DNA of 64,000 bases from Xanthobacteraceae bacterium (GCA_031291445.1 JARLJA010000136.1:35780-99779); one strand, 5' to 3'. Shown: positions 25,751-34,790, numbered from the stretch's first letter. Numbers and translations are program-made. Notes: a model not told the origin generated them from the letters alone.

Positions 25751-27145
25751 GTGGCCCGTGAGATCCGCATCAACGCCTTCGCCATGAATTGCGTCGCGCA
25801 CCAGTCGCCCGGACTGTGGCGCCATCCGCGCGACCGCAGCAGCGAGTACAACCGCCTGCCCTACTGGCTCGAGCTGGCGCGCACGCTCGAGCGCGGGCGT
25901 TTCGACGGACTGTTCCTCGCCGACGTGCTCGGCGTCTATGACGTGTTCGGCGGCAGCCCGGACGCGGCGCTGCGCAACGCCGCGCAGGTGCCGGTCAACG
26001 ATCCGCTGCTGCTGATCTCGGCGATGGCGGCGGTCACCGAGCATCTCGGCTTCGGCGTGACCAGCGTGCTGTCCTACGAGCCGCCGTTTCCGTTCGCGCG
26101 CCGCATGTCGACGCTCGACCATCTCACGGGTGGGCGCGCCGGCTGGAACATCGTCACCGGCTATCTCGACAGCGCCGCGCGGGCGATGGGCAAGACCCGC
26201 CAGACCGGACACGACGACCGCTATGACGTCGCCGACGACTACATGGACGTCGTCTACAAGCTGTGGGAAGGCAGCTGGCAGGACGATGCCGTGCTGCGCG
26301 ACCGCGAGCGCGGCATCTTCACCGACCCGGCCAAGGTCCATCGGGTCCACCATGACGGGCCGCACCACAAGCTCGACGCCATCCATCTGAGCGAGCCGTC
26401 GCCGCAGCGCACGCCGGTGCTCTATCAGGCCGGCACTTCGCCGCGCGGCCGCCAGTTCGCGGCGCGGCACGCGGAATGCGTCTTCATGTCGGGGCCCTCT
26501 GCCAAGGTGATCGCCCCGCGCGTCGCCGCGATCCGGGAGCTTGCCGCGGCCGCGGGCCGCAACCCGGCCGAGATCCTGATGTTCAGCCTGATGACCGTCA
26601 TCCTCGGCCGCACCCCGGAGGAAGCGCAGGCCAAGCTCGCCGACTATCGCCGCTACGTCAGCCACGAGGGCGCGCTGACGCTGATGTCGGGTTGGACCGG
26701 CGTCGACCTCTCGACTTACGACCTCGACCAGCAGGTCCGCCACGTCGAGAACGAGGCGGGGCGCACCGCCATGGACAACATCACCCGCGCCGACCCCGAC
26801 CGCGTCTGGACCGTGCGCGAGGTCGCCGAGCATGTGGCGATCGGCGGCATCGGGCCGGTGATCGTCGGCACGCCCGAAAGCGTCGCCGACGAAATCGAGG
26901 CATGGGTGGAGCAGACCGGGGTCGACGGCCTCAACCTCGCCTTCGCGGTCTCGCCTGAAAGCTTCGCCGACGTCGCCGACCTGCTGGTGCCGGAACTGAC
27001 GCGGCGCGGCCGCTACAAGCAGGCCTATCGTCCTGGAACGCTGCGCGAAAAGCTGTTCGGCCCGGAGCGTACCCGCCTCGAAGCGCCGCATCCGGCGGCG
27101 CAGTTCCGGCGCCGCGACGGTTCGTCGTCCGGCACCCGACGCTGA
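25751..27145 (+). CDS. NtaA/DszA-family FMNH2-dependent monooxygenase
   Basis: This 464-residue LLM monooxygenase is a close paralogue of the one at 15221. Both begin MAREI-x-x-NAF-x-MNCV and share HQSPGLW-x-HPRDRS, RTLERGRFDGLFLADVLGVYDV, STLDHLTGGRAGWNIVTGYLDS, DDRYDVADDYMDVVYKLWEGSW and the GTLREKLFG tail. The start is GTG at 25751. It needs FMNH2 from a reductase. It leads a rightward run with a dehydrogenase, an SfnB-like enzyme and a TauE-type exporter, a plausible oxidation route for one organosulfur substrate with export of the sulfite formed. The substrate is unknown. Confidence 0.85.
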   Translation: MAREIRINAFAMNCVAHQSPGLWRHPRDRSSEYNRLPYWLELARTLERGRFDGLFLADVLGVYDVFGGSPDAALRNAAQVPVNDPLLLISAMAAVTEHLGFGVTSVLSYEPPFPFARRMSTLDHLTGGRAGWNIVTGYLDSAARAMGKTRQTGHDDRYDVADDYMDVVYKLWEGSWQDDAVLRDRERGIFTDPAKVHRVHHDGPHHKLDAIHLSEPSPQRTPVLYQAGTSPRGRQFAARHAECVFMSGPSAKVIAPRVAAIRELAAAAGRNPAEILMFSLMTVILGRTPEEAQAKLADYRRYVSHEGALTLMSGWTGVDLSTYDLDQQVRHVENEAGRTAMDNITRADPDRVWTVREVAEHVAIGGIGPVIVGTPESVADEIEAWVEQTGVDGLNLAFAVSPESFADVADLLVPELTRRGRYKQAYRPGTLREKLFGPERTRLEAPHPAAQFRRRDGSSSGTRR

Positions 27146-27187
27146 TGTTCCGCAACCGCCCCCCTCTGGCGCGTCCAACCACCGGGC

Positions 27188-27199
27188 CCAATATCTTGG
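27188..27199. promoter_or_regulatory. Palindromic motif CCAA-TATC-TTGG upstream of the dehydrogenase gene
   Basis: A 12-base palindrome with four-base arms, 58 bases before the GTG at 27257. It matches 11 of 12 bases of the core of the inverted repeat upstream of the encapsulin gene (37627-37638). It could be a shared operator. Confidence 0.35.
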
Positions 27200-27256
27200 T
27201 ATGGTTGCGCGCTATGTCGCGAAACCGCGAAGAATGCCCGAGCATGGAGGACACAG

Positions 27257-28003
27257 GTGCCGAACCATCCGCAGAACGAACGTCAGAGCCTGCTCGTGGT
27301 CGGGGTCGGCGCCTCCCAGGGGCTCGGCGCCGCCATCGCCCGCCGGTTCGCCGAGGAAGGCTTCAGCGTGGCGATCGCCGGCCGAAACGCCGCCAAGCTC
27401 GCCGAGACCGAAGCCGAGTTGAAACAGTTCGGAACGCCGGTGATCGCGGTGCTCGGCGACGCATCGGTCGCCGAGGATTGCCGCCGCTTCGTCGCCGCCG
27501 CGGAATCGCTGGCGCCGCTGGCGATCGTGGTTCACAACGCCGGCAGCAATCGTCCGGCTCCGTTTCTCGAAGTGACGGAAGAGCATTTCACCGGCCACTG
27601 GCGCGAGCATGCGCTCGGCGGATTCCATGTCGCCCAGGCGGCGCTGCCGCGGCTGCTGGCGGCCGGCGGCGGCAGCCTGATCTTCACCGGCGCCAGCGCC
27701 AGCCTGCGCGGCAAGGCGAAATTCGCGCCGTTCGCGGCGGCCAAGGCGGCGGTCCGCAACCTGGCGCAGAGCGTCGCGCGCGAATTCGGCCCGAAGGGTA
27801 TTCACGTCGGCCACGTGGTGGTCGATGGCGGCATCGAAGGCGAGCGGCTGCTGTCGCGCATGCCGGATCTCAAGACCCAGCGCGGCCCCGACGGACTCCT
27901 GAAGATCGACGCCATCGCCGACGCCTATTGGGTCCTGCACAACCAGCACCGCAGTGCCTGGACGCTGGAGCTCGACCTGCGGCCCTGGGCGGAGCCGTTC
28001 TGA
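27257..28003 (+). CDS. Short-chain dehydrogenase/reductase with altered active site
   Basis: This 248-residue protein has the SDR cofactor motif GVGASQGLGAAIA near residues 16-28, a HNAGSNRPAPF block and an active-site serine in FTGASASLRG. The usual catalytic Tyr of YxxxK is replaced by Phe (F-A-A-A-K in KFAPFAAAKAAV). It may therefore reduce substrates differently or bind without classic catalysis, as in some known atypical SDRs. The start is GTG. It lies between the LLM and SfnB-like genes, so a role in processing the carbon product (aldehyde or ketone) of desulfonation is a reasonable guess. Confidence 0.8.
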   Translation: MPNHPQNERQSLLVVGVGASQGLGAAIARRFAEEGFSVAIAGRNAAKLAETEAELKQFGTPVIAVLGDASVAEDCRRFVAAAESLAPLAIVVHNAGSNRPAPFLEVTEEHFTGHWREHALGGFHVAQAALPRLLAAGGGSLIFTGASASLRGKAKFAPFAAAKAAVRNLAQSVAREFGPKGIHVGHVVVDGGIEGERLLSRMPDLKTQRGPDGLLKIDAIADAYWVLHNQHRSAWTLELDLRPWAEPF

Positions 28004-28166
28004 GCGGACGTCCAGCACGGCCAGGAGATGGCGCGCGCCGAGGCCGGCAGCCCGACGACGATGCTGTTGCCGGCGTTTTCGGCGCGCCGCGAGAATCAAG
28101 GACGCCGAAGCCATCACCTACCGGCGGGACAACCCCGCTTCCCCGCCCTGAACGAACGGCCGTCCC

Positions 28167-29393
28167 ATGAACAAGCCCGTTGCACCCACCGCGTACCGTC
28201 TTTCACACCCGGTCGATCCGAGATTGCCCGAACTGAATGCGCTGTTCGACCAGATTGCCGTCGGCGCCGCCGACCGGGAGCAGGAGCGCACGCTTCCGTT
28301 CGAGGCCATCGACCTGATCAAGCAGGCCCGTATCGGCGCCCTGCGGATTCCGGGCGAGAACGGCACCGGCATCAGCATCCGCGACCTGTTCGACATCGCC
28401 ATCCGTCTTGCGGCGGCCGACGCCAACGTGGCGCACATCCTGCGGAATCACTTCACGGTGGTCGAGCAGTTGGTGCGGCATCCGGTCAACGGCCGCGCCA
28501 GGGATTGGCAGCAGGCAGTGCTGAACGGCGCCCTCATCGGCCTCGCCACCACCGAACTCGCAAGCCCGAAGGTCGGCAATGTCGCGCCGGACACGACGCT
28601 CACTCCGGACGGCGAGGGCTACCGCCTCAACGGCACCAAATACTACAGCACCGGCACGCTGTACGCAGACTACGTGCTGGTGCGGTTCAGCGACCCGCAT
28701 GGCACGACGGGGGCCGCGGTCATCCCGGTCGACCGGGCCGGCATCGAGATCGTGGACGACTGGGACGGCATGGGCCAGCGCCTCACGGCTAGCGGCACCA
28801 CCCACTTCCGCAACGTCTGGGTGGAGCGCGACGAAGCTTTCCCGGATTCCACCGAGTTCGGCTATGGCGTGCCCTATTCGAACACGTTCGCGCAGCTGTT
28901 TCTCACCTCGGTGAATGCCGGCATCCTGTCCGCCATCCACCGCGACGCGGTGGCGCTGGTGCGGAGCCGTCACCGCACGTTCTACTACGCCCCCACCGAG
29001 CGGGCGGTCGACGATCCGATCCTGCAGCAGACCGTCGGAGAGATTTCCGCCGCGGCCTTCGCCGCCGAAGCGGTCGTGCTTGCGGCGGCGAGCGCCCTCG
29101 ACGTCGCAACGGCGCTGGCGGAAGCCCGCGACTCCAAGGCCGGCGACGCCGCGCACCGCGCCGCACTCCTTGCCGCCAAGGCCAAGATCACCGTCGACGA
29201 ACTGGTGCTGCGGGCCGGCAGCCGGATCTTCGACGTCGGCGGCGCCTCCGCGACGCGGCGCGGCAACAACCTCGATCGCCACTGGCGCAACGCGAGGACG
29301 CTGTCGTCGCACAATCCGGTAACGCTGAAGGCCCGCGCGATCGGCGATCACGACGTCAACGGCACGCCGCTGCCGGCCAAGGGCTTTTTCTAG
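28167..29393 (+). CDS. SfnB/DszC-like flavin oxidoreductase (acyl-CoA dehydrogenase fold), third copy
   Basis: This 408-residue protein shares the acyl-CoA dehydrogenase fold with the genes at 16640 and 17936 but is more distant. Key segments are RTLPFEAIDLIKQARIGALRIP, ILRNHFTVVEQL, NGTKYYSTGTLYADY, VDDWDGMGQRLTASGT and NLDRHWRNARTLSSHNPVTLKARAIGD. The NHF, YYSTG and RHWRNARTL motifs mark the SfnB/DszC branch. It probably uses FMN or FMNH2 in organosulfur oxidation. It follows the dehydrogenase gene after 163 bases with no other gene between. The exact substrate cannot be read from sequence. Confidence 0.83.
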   Translation: MNKPVAPTAYRLSHPVDPRLPELNALFDQIAVGAADREQERTLPFEAIDLIKQARIGALRIPGENGTGISIRDLFDIAIRLAAADANVAHILRNHFTVVEQLVRHPVNGRARDWQQAVLNGALIGLATTELASPKVGNVAPDTTLTPDGEGYRLNGTKYYSTGTLYADYVLVRFSDPHGTTGAAVIPVDRAGIEIVDDWDGMGQRLTASGTTHFRNVWVERDEAFPDSTEFGYGVPYSNTFAQLFLTSVNAGILSAIHRDAVALVRSRHRTFYYAPTERAVDDPILQQTVGEISAAAFAAEAVVLAAASALDVATALAEARDSKAGDAAHRAALLAAKAKITVDELVLRAGSRIFDVGGASATRRGNNLDRHWRNARTLSSHNPVTLKARAIGDHDVNGTPLPAKGFF

Positions 29394-29566
29394 GCCGCGT
29401 ACTTGTAAACCTGCCTCGTCCGATAGGGTGAGGCGACGTTCTCATTGCTCTCGGAAGCGGTCATCAAAGGCGCCCGGCAGCATGTCTGCCAGGAGGCAAG
29501 ATGGCTGGCTACGCTCGATATTGAAGAAGGCCGCCAATTAACAGTGGCCATTGGCCCGAGGTATAC

Positions 29567-30304
29567 TTGGAAAGCCTGCTCCCTTTGATATTCGCGCTGG
29601 TTGCGGTTCTGTACGCTTCGGTGGGACAGGCTGGCGGTACCGGCTATGTCGCTGTCATGGGACTGGTCGGCTTCACCCCCGACGTCATCAAGCCGACGGC
29701 GCTGGCTCTCAACATTCTTGTGGCGGCAATCGGCAGTGTCCGGTTCTACCGTTCCGGCCTGCTGACGTGGCGTAGCTGCTATCCGTTCGGCATCCTGGGA
29801 GCGCCGTTCTCGCTTCTCGGCGGCGCGGTCCATCTTCCGTCTGCTCTATATCAGCCCATCGTGGGTACATTGCTGCTGTTGGCGGCTTTCCAAATGGTGC
29901 GCTCAGCGCGGTTTACAAGCGTTCGCGATGAAAACGCGCCACATGGTCCGCCATTCATTGCGTCGTTGCTTGCGGGCGGGGTTATCGGCTTTGTCTCGGG
30001 CATCACCGGAGTAGGCGGCGGCATATTTCTCGCTCCGCTGATTTTGTCGGTCGGCTGGGTCGAGACTCGTCAAGCCTCCGCAGTGTCGGCTGCATTCAAT
30101 CTGTTGAATTCGGCCGCCGCGCTGGCAGGAGCTTGGGCAACGACGCCTACGTTACCCCCTTCGCTATCTTGGTGGCTCGCCTCCGTCGCCTTCGGGGCCG
30201 TCATAGGCTCGTGGCTGGGAGCGCATCATTTGCCACCCAAGATTCTGCGGATAATCCTGTCAGCGCTGCTACTCGCGTCCGGCCTGCGAATGATTCTATT
30301 GTGA
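29567..30304 (+). CDS. TauE/SafE-family sulfite or anion exporter
   Basis: This 245-residue membrane protein has the two-fold repeated TauE/SafE pattern: GQAGGTGYVAVMGLVGF near the N-terminus and SGITGVGGGIFLAPLIL in the second half. About seven or eight hydrophobic helices are visible. TauE and its relatives export sulfite or organosulfonates. Its position after monooxygenase genes fits removal of toxic sulfite. It appears to start with TTG at 29567 after a GAGG site. Its composition looks less GC-rich than the neighbouring enzymes, which may mean it arrived separately. Confidence 0.82.
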   Translation: MESLLPLIFALVAVLYASVGQAGGTGYVAVMGLVGFTPDVIKPTALALNILVAAIGSVRFYRSGLLTWRSCYPFGILGAPFSLLGGAVHLPSALYQPIVGTLLLLAAFQMVRSARFTSVRDENAPHGPPFIASLLAGGVIGFVSGITGVGGGIFLAPLILSVGWVETRQASAVSAAFNLLNSAAALAGAWATTPTLPPSLSWWLASVAFGAVIGSWLGAHHLPPKILRIILSALLLASGLRMILL

Positions 30305-31092
30305 TTTGCAACAATTCACTCGAGCGAACAATTCACCGGGGCGAATGTCTGTGCCGTTCCGCAGCGCGGCCTTTTCGTTTTCCACTGGCAAGCATACGTT
30401 TGAGGCGCCGGTGGGCATGTCTCAAACGTTCCCGACGCGTGGCAACCGGGCTCGGCGCCGAGACGAAAGAGGCCGCCCGCCGAGGCGAACTTCGGGCTCC
30501 AGCTTCCTTGGGATGCAAGCATCGATAGTGCCTGCGAAGCTCTGGCTCTTCGGACTGTCCGTCTCATACTGGTCAATGAGTGTCTGTTGGAGATGTAGTG
30601 CAGCCGACTCATTCTGGCCCTCACGGCCGTGGCAGCCCGCTATTCATCGATGGCCGCTTGTGCCAGCGGGATGCCGCTGGCGTCGGCCTCCGCGATCGGT
30701 CGGCGCGAGGCGCCGAGACAAGCGTGCACCCCGCGAACCCCCGGCCCCTCAGAGAAGGGGGCTAACCGTCCGTCCGAGGGGCCGGAGATTGTGCGGATGT
30801 GGGTCTGCACGGGCCCACTATGCGAAACTCATCCAACCGTCGCAATTCCAGAATGCGCCGGGAATGTGGCAATATTTTCCACGCTCGGGCCTTGGTTTAA
30901 GAAGAAGGACGCCTCGCGCGGCGGAGACGCCGGGCGTTCCGCGATTTCCAATACTGATTTTGAAGTCAGGTGATCCTATCGCACGATCATCGCAGCGACT
31001 GTTTCGAACGATACCCATCCGTATTCCGACATTCACTTCAGCAGCGGCCGCGCGTCCTGTTCGCGCTCCCAGTCAGCCAGCGCGGAACGCGT
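30305..31092. other. Gene-free stretch with an inverted repeat
   Basis: About 790 bases between the exporter and the rhodanese gene, which are convergent. No frame shows family similarity. A 9-bp inverted repeat (ACGTTTGAG at 30396-30404, CTCAAACGT at 30421-30429) lies 92 bases after the exporter stop and could end its transcript, although no T tract follows. The rest may be decayed sequence. Confidence 0.45.
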
Positions 31093-32664
31093 TCACCGCA
31101 CGACGTGAAAGCGACTGACGCCGTCGTTGGCGAGCTGGGCGACGAGTTGCAGCTCCCAATCGATATAGCCCTGCATCGCGGTCCCGGGATTGTCGGTGCC
31201 CTCATAGGGCCGCTTGTAGACGTCGTCCGGCGGGCGGACGAAGCGCGGCGCGTCGGACGTGAGCGCCCGGCCGGCCGCCTGCCACGCCGCGTTGCCGCCG
31301 CGAAGCCAGAACAGCTGTCGCGGCGTCGCCGAGGCCACATCCGCGGCGTGGGCGGCGGCGAGCCGGCCATCGTGCGAGGTCAGCACGATGGGGCCCTCCC
31401 CCGGAAGCCCGGCGAGATCGGCCAGCTGCGTTCCGGCCACGAACCAGGCCCCGGGAATGTGCGCCCGCCGGTAGATCGGGCTCGGACCGAGATCGACGAT
31501 AGTCGCGGCCTCGCCCAGCGCGACGAGCTTGTCGGGCGCCAGCGCCGGCACCTCCTGCGGTGCGGCGACCGGCACGGGCTCCCGCGCGCCGACCTCATCG
31601 GCCCGCACGGCGCCGTCCGCGACCACGGCCGCGTCCCAGCCCAACTGGATCAGCCACGACGCCGTCATGCGCGCCCTGACCCCGTCGTCGTCGAACAGCA
31701 CGAGCCGGGCGCCGCGGACGGCCACCCACTCGTCGGTGGCCTGGACCAGTTGGCCGCCGGGCGCCGAGACGAAGCCCGGCGGGTGTCCCGCGGCGTATTC
31801 CTCCGGCGTTCGTACGTCGAACAGATAGAGCGTCCGCCGGTCGGATTCATCGCGATAGCGCGCGAGCGTGGCGCCGTCGATCACGGGGACGCCGACCTTG
31901 TCGGCCCAGGCCCCGACGCGGACCCTCGCCGTCGCGAGAGCCGGTCCGGACAGCGCACCGAAACGCGCGGTTCGGCCGGTCTCCAGCGTGAGCCCGGCCA
32001 GCGTCCATCCGATGGTGCCGTTGCGCAGCGCCACCACGCGGTTCGATATGCCGATATTGACGAGGGTCTGCGCGCCGATGATCGAACGGGTTCGTCCGGC
32101 GCAGTTGACGACGACGGTCGTCTCCGCCGCGGGAGCGAGATCATGGACGCGCAGCGCCAGTTCGCCGCCCGGCACGCTGACGCCGCGCGGGATGCTCATG
32201 GTGTGGTATTCCTCGAAGCGGCGGGCGTCGAGCACAACGACGGCGGGATCGCTGGCGATCAGCGCCGCGACCTCTTCGGCCGGCAGCGACGGCGTATGGC
32301 GGATGGCTTCGACGAGCTCGCCGAACGCCTTGCTCGGCACGTTGACGTCGCGAAACACTTCGCCGACGCGGGCATAGGCGGCGAGACCGCCGTCGAGCAC
32401 CGAGACGTCGGTGTAACCGAGCGCAGCGATGCGGGCGACGCCCCGCTCCGTCAGCCCCTCCCCGTCGTCGTAGACGACGATCGGCGCGCGAAGCCGCGGA
32501 ACCAGGTCGCGGATCCGCAGTTCGATCTGCGCCAGCGGCAACGACACCGCGAAGAACGGATGCGCGAGCGAATAGGGCCCCTCCTCGCGCAGGTCGAACA
32601 GCGCGATCTCCTCGCCGCGGCGCCAGGCATCGCGCAGGCGTGCAGCATCGATCAGCTTCGGCAT
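31093..32664 (-). CDS. Multidomain rhodanese (four rhodanese-like repeats)
   Basis: This 523-residue protein carries four rhodanese-like domains, at about residues 1-105, 125-235, 260-370 and 380-480. Rhodanese domains move sulfane sulfur through an active-site Cys persulfide. Only domain 2 has this Cys, in VVNCAGRTRSIIG. The matching loops are VVYDDGEG in domain 1, VLFDDDGVR in domain 3 and LTSHDGRL in domain 4, so those domains are probably structural or binding units. The start ATG at 32664 lies one base after the thiol dioxygenase stop, so the two are co-translated. It is well placed to accept or give persulfide sulfur to the encapsulated desulfurase, which is inference. Confidence 0.88.
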   Translation of the reverse strand: MPKLIDAARLRDAWRRGEEIALFDLREEGPYSLAHPFFAVSLPLAQIELRIRDLVPRLRAPIVVYDDGEGLTERGVARIAALGYTDVSVLDGGLAAYARVGEVFRDVNVPSKAFGELVEAIRHTPSLPAEEVAALIASDPAVVVLDARRFEEYHTMSIPRGVSVPGGELALRVHDLAPAAETTVVVNCAGRTRSIIGAQTLVNIGISNRVVALRNGTIGWTLAGLTLETGRTARFGALSGPALATARVRVGAWADKVGVPVIDGATLARYRDESDRRTLYLFDVRTPEEYAAGHPPGFVSAPGGQLVQATDEWVAVRGARLVLFDDDGVRARMTASWLIQLGWDAAVVADGAVRADEVGAREPVPVAAPQEVPALAPDKLVALGEAATIVDLGPSPIYRRAHIPGAWFVAGTQLADLAGLPGEGPIVLTSHDGRLAAAHAADVASATPRQLFWLRGGNAAWQAAGRALTSDAPRFVRPPDDVYKRPYEGTDNPGTAMQGYIDWELQLVAQLANDGVSRFHVVR

Positions 32665-32665
32665 C

Positions 32666-33259
32666 TCAGGCCGCCTCGTCCGCCGGCCAGAGATTGGGAA
32701 TCGTGCTGTTGGAATAGCCGGAAATGAACGGCTTGGCTGCGCCGGTGGCTGCATCGAAGACGTGCCGGCGAATCCGGCCGATGTTGCCGCCATAGACGTG
32801 GATGCTGATCGAGGTGCGGTCGGCATGGGCATTCGCGATCATATGAACGTCGCCGATGGTGGGAGACACCGCCACCACCGTTCCCGCCTCGATGCGTTCC
32901 GGCGGCCGCGCCGTCAGGCGCCCGCCGGACGCTTGCGCGAATCCGGTCGAGATCTCCGCGCCGCGCAGCACGCCCACGAGACCCCAGACCGTGTGATCAT
33001 GAACCGGCGTCTGCTGCCCGGGGCCCCAGACGAAGCTGACCACCGACCAGCGGTCGAGCGGATCGCCGTACAGGAGATACTGCTGATAGAAATGAGGGTG
33101 TGGCGCCGCATAGGCCGCCGGCAGCCAGTCGTCGAGCGCGACCAGATCGACCAGCAGCGGCGTGAGGGTCGCGAGGAGATGGGCTTCGTCGACGTGAGAG
33201 GCCTCGACGGCCCGGGATGTTTCAGCGACGAAATGGCGAAAGCGAGCGAGGTTGGTCAT
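32666..33259 (-). CDS. Gln-type thiol dioxygenase (3-mercaptopropionate/cysteine dioxygenase family)
   Basis: This 197-residue cupin oxidises a small thiol to its sulfinate with Fe(II) and O2. Iron ligands are H87 and H89 (TPVHDHTVWG) and H139 (GDVHMIANA). The C-terminal half has SISIHVYGGNIGRIRR and FISGYSNSTIPNLW, as in bacterial 3-mercaptopropionate dioxygenases. The position that binds the carboxylate in mammalian cysteine dioxygenase (Arg) is here in a Tyr-Gln-Gln-Tyr stretch (residues 58-61), the mark of the Gln-type group. 3-Mercaptopropionate is therefore a better guess than cysteine. ATG at 33259 is chosen after AGAAG; one at 33271 would add four residues. It leads a two-gene unit with the rhodanese. 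Confidence 0.87.
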   Translation of the reverse strand: MTNLARFRHFVAETSRAVEASHVDEAHLLATLTPLLVDLVALDDWLPAAYAAPHPHFYQQYLLYGDPLDRWSVVSFVWGPGQQTPVHDHTVWGLVGVLRGAEISTGFAQASGGRLTARPPERIEAGTVVAVSPTIGDVHMIANAHADRTSISIHVYGGNIGRIRRHVFDAATGAAKPFISGYSNSTIPNLWPADEAA

Positions 33260-33720
33260 GGTCTTCTGCAATCGGATCGGTCCCGGACGCCTCGGTCGCG
33301 GCGAGCCGACGCATCATCGGGCGCGTCGGCGGTGACGTCAATGAACCGTTCAGCCTGTTTTCGGCCGGATGACGGGCCTGCCGTTCTCCCAGGCGCAGTT
33401 GCCGGAGATACATGTTTCGAGACGTACGCGAATCTTTCGACCTGCGAACCGATCGCGAGAGGGTGTCCGCATCCCCGTGTTTCCGGCCTCTCGACAGCGC
33501 GATCATCCGCGCCTGGCCCGGACGTCCCACCCTCGATCAGTGACCACCGTATCGGCCGCGTGCCGCGCGCCGCACCATTCAGCATGAACGCGGTCGAATT
33601 GTTTTCCGCCTGGGCGACCGCGCGATGCAAACGTTGCCGCGCCGCGCCAAACTTCGGTCAGCCATTTCATTGACGCGGCGCCGCTGCGATCTACCCTGCA
33701 TCGCGCTGGAGCCCATCGCC
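33260..33720. promoter_or_regulatory. Divergent control region between the thiol dioxygenase and binding-protein genes
   Basis: About 460 bases with no convincing gene. It should contain the promoters of the leftward dioxygenase-rhodanese unit and of the rightward run that ends with the encapsulin cassette. I could not pick out clear promoter boxes by eye. Confidence 0.4.
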
Positions 33721-34716
33721 ATGACCGCAATCTCGCCTCTCACCCACTTCGTCACGCGCTGGATCGAGCGGCTGGCGGTCGCCACCGCGGTCGTCGCGCT
33801 TGCGGTCGGCTATGCGCTGCACGGCGCGGTGGCGGCCGAGCAGGTCGTGCTGCGGGTCGGCGATCAGAAGGGCGGCAATCGTTCGCTGCTGGAGATCTCC
33901 GGCCTGGCCAAGGACCTTCCCTACAAGATCGAATGGTTGGAATTCCCCGCCGCGGCGCCGATCCTCGAAGCGATCAACGCCGGAGCCCTCGATGTCGGCT
34001 ACACCGGCGACCTCTCGTTCCTGACGGTCTACGCCGCCGGCGCGCCGATCAAGGCAATCGGCGGCATCCGGTCGAACGCGACGACCCAGGCGATCCTGGT
34101 GCGGGGCGACTCGCCCATCAGGTCGCCGGCCGAGCTGAAGGGCAAGCGCCTCGCGGGCACCCGCGGCGGCTGGGGCCAGTTCCTGATCAGCGCCACGCTG
34201 GAGCAGAATGCCATCAAGCCCGACGAGGCCACCTTCGTGCCGCTCGGCCCGGTCGATGCCAAGATCGCACTGATCGCCGGCTCGGTCGACGGCTGGGCGG
34301 TGTGGGAGCCCTACGTCTCCTATGCGGAGCTCAAGGACGGGGCCCGTGTCGTCGCCACCGGTGAGGGGCTCACGCCGACCATCATCTTCATCGTCGCCTC
34401 CGACCAGGCGATCGCCACCAAGCGCGCCGCCGTGCAGGACCTTCTGCACCGGCTCGACAAGGCGCGATTGTGGTCGCTCGATCACGTCGACGACTACGCC
34501 AGGAGCACCGCCGAACTGACCAGGCTGCCCGAGGACGTGCTGCGCCGGGCCTATGCCGACCAGCACAGCAGTCCGATCGTGATCGACGACGCGGTGGTGA
34601 AGGAGATCCAGGCCGCCGCCGACCGCGCCACGCGCTACGGCATCCTCGCCAACACCATCGACGTCGGCAAGGCCGTCGATCGTAGCTTCACGCAAGCCTC
34701 CGGCATCTCGAACTGA
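33721..34716 (+). CDS. Sulfonate-type ABC transporter substrate-binding protein (SsuA-like)
   Basis: This 331-residue periplasmic protein starts with a signal peptide (hydrophobic run AVATAVVALAVGYALHGAVA, ending near residue 38) and continues VVLRVGDQKGGNRSLLEIS. GALDVGYTGDLSFLTVYAAGAP, RSPAELKGKRLAGTRGGWGQF and GSVDGWAVWEPYVSY match SsuA/aliphatic-sulfonate-binding proteins. The ATG at 33721 follows GGAG. No permease or ATPase gene is next to it, so it may share SsuBC or the 20-22 kb importer, which would widen their substrate range. It heads the run that includes two monooxygenases and the encapsulin cassette. Confidence 0.88.
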   Translation: MTAISPLTHFVTRWIERLAVATAVVALAVGYALHGAVAAEQVVLRVGDQKGGNRSLLEISGLAKDLPYKIEWLEFPAAAPILEAINAGALDVGYTGDLSFLTVYAAGAPIKAIGGIRSNATTQAILVRGDSPIRSPAELKGKRLAGTRGGWGQFLISATLEQNAIKPDEATFVPLGPVDAKIALIAGSVDGWAVWEPYVSYAELKDGARVVATGEGLTPTIIFIVASDQAIATKRAAVQDLLHRLDKARLWSLDHVDDYARSTAELTRLPEDVLRRAYADQHSSPIVIDDAVVKEIQAAADRATRYGILANTIDVGKAVDRSFTQASGISN

Positions 34717-34790
34717 TCATGGCGGGGCGCCGCGGCCCGCGCCCCGCCCGACTCCACCGACGTTCACGCCCCAGGCTTCGGATATCCGCG

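Noticed and set aside
29390..29833. Minus-strand frame of 147 codons
   Set aside because: Most of it is antisense to the TauE/SafE exporter gene and it has no recognisable features.
30306..31118. Plus-strand frame of 270 codons after the exporter gene
   Set aside because: Arg/Pro/Ser-rich translation without domain features, and it runs into the end of the rhodanese gene.
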